From the NCBI GenBank assembly GCA_002308935.1, contig DBWN01000291.1, forward strand, positions 1-8,590: DNA of 8,590 bases, in the 5' to 3' direction. Below, one piece after another: positions 1 to 6,679 of the stretch. Position numbers and translations under genes: made by a program. Source of the stretch: Bacteroidales bacterium UBA1237 (GTDB lineage Bacteria; Bacteroidota; Bacteroidia; Bacteroidales; UBA932). The notes below the pieces were generated by a model that was not told the DNA's origin, did no database searches, and worked only from the letters and a program-made list of their open reading frames with translations. How positions within the stretch are numbered: the stretch's first letter is position 1; the number at the start of each line of letters is the position of its first letter.

Positions 1-61
1 CGCACGAAAAAACGAGCAGCGCCGAGACTGTAAAAAGGATTACGGAAATACTCTTTTTCAC
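1..61 (-). CDS. Start of a divergent lipoprotein gene (partial)
   Basis: Reading the minus strand from the GTG at 61-59 gives 20 open codons: a start, two lysines, a hydrophobic stretch (SISVILFTVSALLVFS) and a Cys as codon 20 at the window edge. This is the pattern of a bacterial lipoprotein signal peptide. The LVFSC lipobox is slightly atypical (Phe at -2) but of a kind seen in Bacteroidetes. I chose GTG because the frame has no ATG between it and the upstream stop at 124-122; a TTG at 103 is the other possible start. The mature protein lies outside the window, so no function can be given. The gene is divergent from the SusC gene and shares its upstream gap. A competing ATG at 122 in another frame is also open but encodes nothing like a signal peptide. 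Confidence 0.55.
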   Translation of the reverse strand, partial: MKKSISVILFTVSALLVFSC

Positions 62-149
62 CTCTTTTTCTTTTATGAATACAAGGTAAGTCCAAAAATC
101 CAAAATCGGAAAAAATACCCATCACAATTCCAAAAAATGTATTATTCCG

Positions 150-191
150 CTAAAATTTAGACTCTCGTTGCATTATCTTTAAATCGTTTAA
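150..191. promoter_or_regulatory. Two A/T-rich palindromes upstream of the SusC gene, possible operators
   Basis: Bases 150-160 read CTAAA-A-TTTAG, a perfect 5-bp inverted repeat around one central base. Bases 179-191 read TTAAA-TCG-TTTAA, a perfect 5-bp inverted repeat around three bases. The first would lie roughly 50 bp before the expected transcript start, a usual place for an activator. The second lies between the candidate -33 and -7 elements. Short A/T palindromes arise easily by chance in such DNA, so a role as protein-binding sites is only suggested. No regulator gene is visible in the window. Confidence 0.25.
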
Positions 192-201
192 TATATTTTT
201 G
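167..201 (+). promoter_or_regulatory. Candidate Bacteroidetes-type promoter of the susCD-phosphatase operon
   Basis: Bases 194-201 read TATTTTTG, a full match to the Bacteroidetes -7 consensus TAnnTTTG. An overlapping register at 192-199 (TATATTTT, one mismatch) lies 21 bases after GTTG at 167-170, which matches three of four bases of the -33 consensus TTTG. The perfect -7 register would give a spacer of 23, longer than the usual 19-21, so the exact register is uncertain. Transcription would begin near 206-210, leaving a leader of about 60 nt. The bases just before the ATG at 271 are A/T-rich and carry no Shine-Dalgarno sequence, as is normal in this phylum. Confidence 0.5.
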
Positions 202-213
202 TGACATTAGAAA

Positions 214-232
214 AGGAGTTCTACGCGCTCCT
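214..232 (+). promoter_or_regulatory. Small 5'-leader hairpin of the operon mRNA
   Basis: AGGAG at 214-218 pairs perfectly with CTCCT at 228-232 around a nine-base loop, with a possible extra T-G wobble pair. It would lie within the first few bases of the predicted transcript and about 40 nt before the start codon, too far away to be a ribosome site. It could stabilise the 5' end of the mRNA or be a target for an RNA or protein regulator. The stem is only five pairs, so this is tentative. Confidence 0.3.
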
Positions 233-270
233 CCCAATCCATTATTAACTACTAAATAATTATCAACCAC

Positions 271-3200
271 ATGAATCTGAAAGCACGTTTCGCCATCGTG
301 GCTCTGCTTCTGTTCTCCTGCCTGGTGGCAGGTGCCCAGAACGCCACGGTGAGGATTTCAGGAAAGATCCTGGACCAGAACGGTCAACCGATTCCCGGTT
401 CATCCGTAAAACAATCCGGAACGACAAACGGAGTGATTACTTCTTCCGACGGCAGCTACACTCTCACGGTACCTGTCGGAGCGACTCTTGAAGCGGAGTC
501 CCTCGGTTTCGGAATCCAGACCGCAACTGTGGTCCAAGGACAGACCACGTACAACTTTTCACTGTCAGAAGAGTCAATGGAACTCGATGAGACAGTCGTC
601 GTCGGTTACGGAACACAGCGTAAAAGACTGGTTACGGGCTCGACTGTCAACGTCACCTCAGAACAACTCCAACGCCAGAGCATGACCCAGGTCACCGGAG
701 CTCTCTACAGCTCGGTCCCTGGTGTGAACATCGTTCAGAGCAGCGGTCAGCCCTGGTCAGAATACAACATAACCGTCCGAGGCCTCAACACCACCGGCAG
801 CGGACGTTCCCCTCTTATCGTCATCGACGGTGTGGCAGGAGGTGACCTTCGCAGCCTCAACCCGGACGATATCGAAAGCATCGACATCCTCAAGGACGCA
901 GCATCTTCAGCCATCTACGGAGCACGTGCTTCAGCAGGTGTCGTCCTCGTCACCACAAAGCAGGGACAGAAAGGAAGGGTTTCAGTCTCCTACAATGGTT
1001 ACATCGGCATCCAGAAACCGACCCTCAACGGAGTCCATCCCGTATCGGCGACCGAGTATCTCGACCTGGTTGACCGTTCGTTCATAGACAACGGAACCCT
1101 CCAGCCCGGTGAACACTACTACAATCTGGACCTTCTCATGCCGGTCCAGAAGGAATGGATCGAGAAGGGACAGTGGAACGGAACCGACTGGCTGGTCCAG
1201 GGAATCAACAAGAACGCCCCCACGACCAACCACTCCGTCAACATAAACGGCGGTAACGACATCATCCGTTACGCCCTGGGTATCTCGAAGTCGTACACCG
1301 AAGGAACCCTCGGAGCCCCCAAGCACACATTCTTCGACCGTACGACCATACGTCTCAACACGGAAGTCTCCCTGTGGAGGAAGAACGGCCGTGACATCCT
1401 CCGCTTCGGAGAAAACGCCACCCTCACCCTCACCGAATCCAACGGAGCCAGCGTCGGCGGACGTGGAAACACCGTAGGACAGACTCTCTACTACACCCCT
1501 CTGCTTCCCGCATACGAACTTGACGGAAAGACACTCTATACATATGAGTCACAGGTACGTGACAAATGGTCCATCGCCGACGGCGCGTACAACATCTCAG
1601 AAAGGGCCCTCCTTGAGCAGACCGAGAACAAGAGCTACCGCCTCCAGGGCAATGCTTATCTGATCCTGACCCCCCATCAGGACTGGACAGTGAAGAGCAC
1701 CCTCGGATTCAGGTGGAACTCCTCCTTCGGCCGTTCATGGACTCCTTCCTACAGGGTCTCCGGATCCACATTCCAGGATTATGACCATGTAGACCAGAGC
1801 GCGAGCATGTCAAGCGGTTGGACATGGGAAAACACCGTGAACTGGAAACATGAGTTCGGCGACCACAGCATCGAAGCCCTCTTAGGCCAGTCCATGGAGG
1901 CCACGGGCGTTGGACTCGGACTGAGCGGAGGCCGTTACCAGACCCGTATGGAGACCTGGGAGGCGGCGAACCTGTCGTCCTCCGACTCCGAGATAAACTC
2001 CGGTATGGTGGACATCTCCGGAAGCAACACGGTCCCCTACACCCAGCTGTTCTCCTTCTTCACAAGGGCAAACTACAGCTACATGGACAAGTACCTGTTC
2101 ACCTTCATCCTGAGGGCGGACGGATCCTCGAACTTCGCAAGAGGCCACCGCTGGGGATACTATCCTTCGGTATCCGCCGGATGGATCATCACCGAGGAGA
2201 ACTTCATGTCATCAGTCAAAAGTTGGATGCCTTACTTCAAGATCCGCGCATCCTGGGGCCAGAACGGTAATGCGAACATCTCCGCTTTCCAGTACTCGGC
2301 CAACGTCTCCCTCGCAGGAGTGTATGACTTCACCCCCGACGGAAGTTCCATCTCCACGGGAGCATATCCTTCGATCGTCCCCAACCCTGACCTCAAGTGG
2401 GAGACAACCGAGCAGACCGACATCGGTTTCGACGCCAAGTTCCTCCGCAACCGCCTGGGCGCTACCTTCGACTGGTACCGCAAGGACACCAAGGACTGGC
2501 TCATCAACGCTCCTGTCCTCGGAACCTACGGAACCGGAGCCCCGATGATCAACGGTGGAGCGGTCCGCAACTCCGGTCTTGAGCTCGCCCTCACATGGAA
2601 TGACAGGGTCGGTGAATTCAACTACAACCTCTCCGTGAACGGCTCATACAACAAGAACAAGGTCCTGTACATCAACAACTCCGAGGGCATCATCCACGGT
2701 TCGACCAACGTCATCGCACAGAACGTCTCCGCTTACAACACACAGGAGGCGAGGGTCGGAAAGCCTCTGGGATACTTCACCGGTATCGCTTCTGAGGGTA
2801 TCTTCCAGAACCAGGCCCAGATCGACGCCTACAAGGCCAAGGGTTACGCATTCATTGACGGATACGAGAAGGCACAGCCGGGAGACGTCATCTGGATCGA
2901 CCAGAACGGTGACGGACTCTATGACAAGGAAGACGTCGTCGAGATCGGAAACCCCCACCCGGATTTCAATCTCGGATTCTCGATGAGCTTCAATTACAAG
3001 GGATTCGACCTGTCGATCTCCGGAAGCGGCGCCTTCGGACAGCAGGTACTCCAGAGTTACCGTTCCTTCAGTGACACCCCGACACACAACTACACCACAA
3101 ACTTCGTCAAGAGGCTGTGGACCGGAGATGGCAGTACAAACTCCTTCCCCCGCTTCGGGCACGGCAACGGCAACAACTTCCTCTGCAAGCAGTTCCTCGG

Positions 3201-3462
3201 TGACATCTGGTGCTTCGATGCCGATTATGTAAAGATCAGGAACATAACCTTAGGTTACGATTTCAAGAGGCTCGTCAAGAAACTCCCCGTCAACTCCCTG
3301 AGGCTCTACTTCACGGGACAGAACCTCATCACCTTCACCAAGTATGACGGTATGGATCCCGAGGTAGGATACGGCGGAGGCGTCTCCTGGTCATCTGGAG
3401 TCGACGTAGGTTACTATCCTGCTCCTAAGGTCTATATGGCCGGTATCAGCATCAAGTTCTAG
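271..3462 (+). CDS. SusC-like TonB-dependent outer-membrane transporter
   Basis: This 1063-residue protein is the barrel half of a SusCD uptake complex. It imports large ligands across the outer membrane using TonB energy. Residues 1-22 form a Sec signal peptide, with cleavage AGA|Q. Residues about 27-100 are a carboxypeptidase-regulatory-like beta-sandwich. A TonB-box-like segment DETVVVGYG follows (106-114), then a plug domain to about residue 232, with PLIVIDGV (181-188), IESIDILKDA (201-210) and IYGARASAGVVLVTTKQG. The rest is the beta barrel, ending in the terminal Phe typical of outer-membrane proteins. A Ca-loop-like DQNGDGLYDKED at 877-888 is common in the family. Length is normal. 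There is no N-terminal STN signalling domain, so direct anti-sigma control through this protein is unlikely. The SusD gene follows after 19 bp. The ligand cannot be read from the sequence. Confidence 0.96.
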   Translation: MNLKARFAIVALLLFSCLVAGAQNATVRISGKILDQNGQPIPGSSVKQSGTTNGVITSSDGSYTLTVPVGATLEAESLGFGIQTATVVQGQTTYNFSLSEESMELDETVVVGYGTQRKRLVTGSTVNVTSEQLQRQSMTQVTGALYSSVPGVNIVQSSGQPWSEYNITVRGLNTTGSGRSPLIVIDGVAGGDLRSLNPDDIESIDILKDAASSAIYGARASAGVVLVTTKQGQKGRVSVSYNGYIGIQKPTLNGVHPVSATEYLDLVDRSFIDNGTLQPGEHYYNLDLLMPVQKEWIEKGQWNGTDWLVQGINKNAPTTNHSVNINGGNDIIRYALGISKSYTEGTLGAPKHTFFDRTTIRLNTEVSLWRKNGRDILRFGENATLTLTESNGASVGGRGNTVGQTLYYTPLLPAYELDGKTLYTYESQVRDKWSIADGAYNISERALLEQTENKSYRLQGNAYLILTPHQDWTVKSTLGFRWNSSFGRSWTPSYRVSGSTFQDYDHVDQSASMSSGWTWENTVNWKHEFGDHSIEALLGQSMEATGVGLGLSGGRYQTRMETWEAANLSSSDSEINSGMVDISGSNTVPYTQLFSFFTRANYSYMDKYLFTFILRADGSSNFARGHRWGYYPSVSAGWIITEENFMSSVKSWMPYFKIRASWGQNGNANISAFQYSANVSLAGVYDFTPDGSSISTGAYPSIVPNPDLKWETTEQTDIGFDAKFLRNRLGATFDWYRKDTKDWLINAPVLGTYGTGAPMINGGAVRNSGLELALTWNDRVGEFNYNLSVNGSYNKNKVLYINNSEGIIHGSTNVIAQNVSAYNTQEARVGKPLGYFTGIASEGIFQNQAQIDAYKAKGYAFIDGYEKAQPGDVIWIDQNGDGLYDKEDVVEIGNPHPDFNLGFSMSFNYKGFDLSISGSGAFGQQVLQSYRSFSDTPTHNYTTNFVKRLWTGDGSTNSFPRFGHGNGNNFLCKQFLGDIWCFDADYVKIRNITLGYDFKRLVKKLPVNSLRLYFTGQNLITFTKYDGMDPEVGYGGGVSWSSGVDVGYYPAPKVYMAGISIKF

Positions 3463-3481
3463 CATACCCTATCTCATTAAC

Positions 3482-5317
3482 ATGAAACGTAACATGAACA
3501 CAAAGATATTCACCGGAATCGCCCTTGCAGGGCTTTTGGTATGCGGATGTTCCGCATTCGACGATGTGCTGGACAGGACAAACTACACCCAGTACGACAC
3601 TTCAACCTTCCCGAAATCCGAGAAGGACGCCATCGAGGCCGTCAACGCCATCTACTCGCCCATGGCGATGCTGTACACCGATCCAGAGAACGTATCGGTT
3701 TTCCGCAACAACATGGCCGGTGACGACATGTTCGGAGGAGGATCCACCACCAACGCTCCCGCACAGGCGATGGACCGCTTCATGGACAACAAGACCGACG
3801 GCGCGCAGAGCAACTGGAAACGTTCCTACAGCGGCATATTCCGTGCGAACTGGGTCCTCCAGGCCATTCCGGAAATGGACCCTTCCCTCTTCAGCAGCAC
3901 GGAATTCATGAATTATCTCCTCGGACAGGCACACTTCCTCAGGGCATACTACTACTGGGAGCTCGTCGAGAAATACGAAGGAGTACCCCTGATCCTGGAG
4001 ACCACCCCCGTGAACAATCCCAGGGCAAGCGCCGAAGAGGTGTACGAGAGCATCACCAAGGACCTTCTTGAAGCGATAAAGCTCATACCCGCCAAATACG
4101 GATACACCATGGAGGCCGATTATGCCGGAAGGGCGACCAAGTACGCCGCTGAAGGCATCCTCGCAAGGGTCTGGATGTTCTATACCGGATTCTACAAGAA
4201 ATCCGACATGTTCGGGGTAACCAAGTCCGACGTCATCGGTTACCTCAAGGACGTGAGGGACAACTCAAAATTCGGCCTCGAGAAAGACCCTCGTGAAATC
4301 TGGCCATACACCAACGACTACGGCAGCGGCGTGGCATACGGGACGGACTTCGAGACCTATGTCAACAAAGAGAACCTCCACTGGGTGGGGAACCACTCAA
4401 AGGAGACCGTGTGGGGCGTCCACTTCAGCCTCCAGTCCAGCGGCATCGGGTACAACCGTATGGGAGTGTACTCCGCACTGAGGAACAAATCCTCAAGGCC
4501 TGACGGAAACTCCTATCCTTATGGTATCGGCTACACCAACGGTTCTGTCAACCCGAATCTCGTCAAGGCATGGGTCCAGGATCCAGATTACGGTCCCTCC
4601 GACAAGCGCCTCTGGGGAAGCCTGATGGCCGTAGACGACGCCGTGAAACGTCATCCCTGGATGGAAGGCCAGTACGTTGAGCTCCCCAATCACACCGGCA
4701 ACCCCGGAAAGGAAGCTGAAAAGACCAATTTCTTCAACAAGAAATACATCGTCAGCGTATGCTATTCCGATGCGGAGAAGTCTTCCATCTACCAGAACTT
4801 CTTCTACGCTTACTCGAAGCAGTCCACCAGCAACAGCAATGAAAGCGCCAACCGCAACGACGTGATCGACCTGCGTTACGCCGACATCCTGCTGATGCTT
4901 GACGAGCTGGAGCAGACAGTGACCGGAATGAACCAGCTGCGCGCAAGGGCCGGGCTCAAACCCTATGACAGCTACTCGTTCGAGAGACTGCAGAAGGAGC
5001 GCAGGTTCGAGCTTTGCTTCGAAGGAAGCCGCTTCCGTGACCTGAGGCGCTGGTTCCCCGATCAGGCCGGTCAGATCATCTACGACAACCAGATCGGTGC
5101 TCCCATAGTGTACTGCGGCGTGATCGTCCCCGACGGATGGACCGACATACCAGGGAACGGAATAGTCGCACGTTACGCCAAGACAAGAGGATTCTGGAAG
5201 ATATCCAACGCAGAGATAATCCTTTCCAACGGAGTGCTTGAAGAGACTCCGGGCTTCGGAGAGAACGACGACTGGCTGTTCAGCAACGGTTCACTCCCTT
5301 ACAAGAACGCTTACTGA
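3482..5317 (+). CDS. SusD/RagB-like nutrient-binding surface lipoprotein
   Basis: This 611-residue lipoprotein forms the lid of the SusC barrel and binds the ligand at the cell surface. Its signal peptide ends at the lipobox VCGC, with Cys23 as the lipidated residue. The following SAFDD is acidic, which would fit a Bacteroidetes surface-export signal (inference). Family hallmarks are GQAHFLRAYYYWELVEKYEGVPL from residue 148, the RATKYAAEGILARVWMF helix, LRYADILLM from 464, and ERRFELCFEGSRFRDLRRW from 506. The C-terminal FWKISNAEIILSNGVLE segment is also typical. The stretch between the RYADILL and ERRFEL motifs is short, as in one known SusD subgroup. Met5 at 3494 is an alternative start, but Met1 gives a normal basic n-region. 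The gene ends in tandem stops, TGATGA. It lies between the SusC gene (19 bp upstream) and HAP1 (69 bp downstream), on the same strand. Confidence 0.95.
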   Translation: MKRNMNTKIFTGIALAGLLVCGCSAFDDVLDRTNYTQYDTSTFPKSEKDAIEAVNAIYSPMAMLYTDPENVSVFRNNMAGDDMFGGGSTTNAPAQAMDRFMDNKTDGAQSNWKRSYSGIFRANWVLQAIPEMDPSLFSSTEFMNYLLGQAHFLRAYYYWELVEKYEGVPLILETTPVNNPRASAEEVYESITKDLLEAIKLIPAKYGYTMEADYAGRATKYAAEGILARVWMFYTGFYKKSDMFGVTKSDVIGYLKDVRDNSKFGLEKDPREIWPYTNDYGSGVAYGTDFETYVNKENLHWVGNHSKETVWGVHFSLQSSGIGYNRMGVYSALRNKSSRPDGNSYPYGIGYTNGSVNPNLVKAWVQDPDYGPSDKRLWGSLMAVDDAVKRHPWMEGQYVELPNHTGNPGKEAEKTNFFNKKYIVSVCYSDAEKSSIYQNFFYAYSKQSTSNSNESANRNDVIDLRYADILLMLDELEQTVTGMNQLRARAGLKPYDSYSFERLQKERRFELCFEGSRFRDLRRWFPDQAGQIIYDNQIGAPIVYCGVIVPDGWTDIPGNGIVARYAKTRGFWKISNAEIILSNGVLEETPGFGENDDWLFSNGSLPYKNAY

Positions 5318-5328
5318 TGATCATGAGT

Positions 5329-5369
5329 ATAGGGGATGAGGGGCGGCATTCGCCGTTCCTGTCCCCTAT
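5329..5369 (+). promoter_or_regulatory. Intercistronic hairpin between susD and the first phosphatase
   Basis: ATAGGGGA at 5329-5336 pairs perfectly with TCCCCTAT at 5362-5369. Inside, CGGC at 5344-5347 pairs with GCCG at 5352-5355 around loop ATTC; GGCG/CGCC one register away is an alternative. The middle pairs mostly through G-C and G-U. The stem starts 11 bp after the susD stop codon and ends 17 bp before the next ATG. No T-run follows on either strand, so it is not a standard terminator. It more likely stabilises or divides the mRNA so that susCD and the phosphatases are expressed at different levels. Confidence 0.6.
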
Positions 5370-5386
5370 CTTCAAAAACCTGAGAC

Positions 5387-6679
5387 ATGAGACTTATCAG
5401 ATTATTCAGCACGGCTTGCCTATCCGCTATCGTGCTTGTGGGAGTGTCGACTGACCTGCTCGCCCAGCAGAAGCGCGACCCCTACATCGAGGCACAGCTT
5501 CAGCAGAACCGTTCGAGGGCGGCGATCAACACCCACTCCTATGAGTTCCTGCCGATAAAGGAGACTCCCGCCCCCAAGGGATACAAGCCTGTTTACATAA
5601 GCCACTACGGCCGCCACGGTTCCCGCTCCAACTGGGGAGCCCAGGGATACCTCAGGGTGATTTCCGCACTTGAGCAGGCCCAGGCCCAAGGGCTTCTTAC
5701 CCCCGACGGGGAAATCTTCCTCAGGGAAGCCCGCGAGATATACACCCAGCACAACGGTATGGACGGACGCCTCACCCAAAGGGGTGTCAACGAACACCGC
5801 ACCCTCGCTGAAAGGATGTACAACCGCTATCCTGCCGTCTTCAAGAAGTATTCGAAGAAGATCCGCAGCATATCCAGCACAGTCCCCCGCTGCATAATAA
5901 GCATGGTGGGATTCACCGACAGGCTGACTGAGCTCCAGAAGGACCTCGACATCCGCTGGGATACGGGTGAGACCTACATGCTCTACATCAACAACTCAGC
6001 CCCCGACACCGTCAACAAGGGTTCAAGGGTGCTTCTTTCCAGCATCTCCAGGGACTACACCCCGGATTCAGTCACCTTCTTCAAGAACATCTTCACCGAT
6101 CCGGACAAGGCCAAGGCCATAACCGGAAGCGCAAGCCGCTTCCAGAGTTCCGCTCTCAGCATCGCCTGCATGGGAGAGTCCTTCGACGTGGACAACGACA
6201 TGTACCGTTTCTTCCCGTTCGATGCCGTCTACAGGACTTACGAGAACAGCGCGATGTCCCTGTATCTGCAGCACTGCAACTCCGTCGAACTCGGAAAAGA
6301 GGCCGTATCCATTGCGAAGCCCCTCGTCGAGGACATAGTCAACAAGGCCGATGAGGCCCTCAAGACTGGAGAATATTGCGTAGACCTCCGCTTCGGACAC
6401 GACTTCCCTATCCTCACACTCTTCGGATACCTGGGACTTGAAGGCGCCGGTGACCGTCTCACCATGGAAGAGGCCCGTTACAAGTGGTTCGCCACCGACT
6501 TCGTCCCCTTCGCCGCCAACCTCCAGATGATATTCTACAAGAACAAGAGCGGAAATGTCCTGGTGAAGTTCCTCGTGAACGAAAAGGAGACCCTCCTCAG
6601 GGGACTCAAGCCCGAGACCGGCCCATACTACAAGTGGGAGACAGTAAAGAACAACACTGAAGGATATCTTAGGCCATGA
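5387..6679 (+). CDS. Exported histidine acid phosphatase, first copy (HAP1)
   Basis: This 430-residue protein belongs to the histidine acid phosphatase superfamily (branch 2, phytase-like), whose members remove phosphate from monoesters through a phospho-histidine. A Sec signal peptide (about 1-26, LLA|Q) sends it to the periplasm or outward. The catalytic motif RHGSR is at 76-80, with His77 the expected nucleophile. A second conserved patch, RSISSTVPRCIISM (160-173), supplies the extra pocket arginine. The proton-donor motif is HD at 338-339, in LRFGHDFPIL. The pocket therefore appears complete. The Pro that normally follows RHGxRx is missing (RHGSRSNW), and HD is followed by Phe rather than the usual Thr. 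HD rather than HAE argues against MINPP-type inositol phosphatases. Its stop codon overlaps the start of HAP2 by ATGA, so the two are probably translationally coupled. The substrate is unknown; phytate, sugar phosphates and nucleotides are all possible. Confidence 0.88.
   Translation: MRLIRLFSTACLSAIVLVGVSTDLLAQQKRDPYIEAQLQQNRSRAAINTHSYEFLPIKETPAPKGYKPVYISHYGRHGSRSNWGAQGYLRVISALEQAQAQGLLTPDGEIFLREAREIYTQHNGMDGRLTQRGVNEHRTLAERMYNRYPAVFKKYSKKIRSISSTVPRCIISMVGFTDRLTELQKDLDIRWDTGETYMLYINNSAPDTVNKGSRVLLSSISRDYTPDSVTFFKNIFTDPDKAKAITGSASRFQSSALSIACMGESFDVDNDMYRFFPFDAVYRTYENSAMSLYLQHCNSVELGKEAVSIAKPLVEDIVNKADEALKTGEYCVDLRFGHDFPILTLFGYLGLEGAGDRLTMEEARYKWFATDFVPFAANLQMIFYKNKSGNVLVKFLVNEKETLLRGLKPETGPYYKWETVKNNTEGYLRP

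Noticed and set aside
1..122. Minus-strand frame from the ATG at 122-120, open to the window edge
   Set aside because: Its translation lacks any signal peptide or recognisable pattern. The overlapping frame from GTG 61 encodes a clear lipoprotein signal, so only one of them is likely real.
2644..3162. Open frame of 172 codons on the minus strand, antisense to the SusC gene
   Set aside because: It is a shadow of a strongly conserved SusC coding region. The translation is rich in Val, Asp and Leu in the manner of reverse-complement artefacts, with no domain or signal peptide.
271..3462. SusC as a signalling transporter controlling an ECF sigma/anti-sigma pair
   Set aside because: The carboxypeptidase-like domain follows the signal peptide directly, with no STN domain before it, and no sigma or anti-sigma gene is visible.
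5329..5369. Reading the susD-HAP1 hairpin as an intrinsic terminator
   Set aside because: No T-run follows the stem on either strand, and no good promoter is visible in the remaining 17 bases before the HAP1 start.
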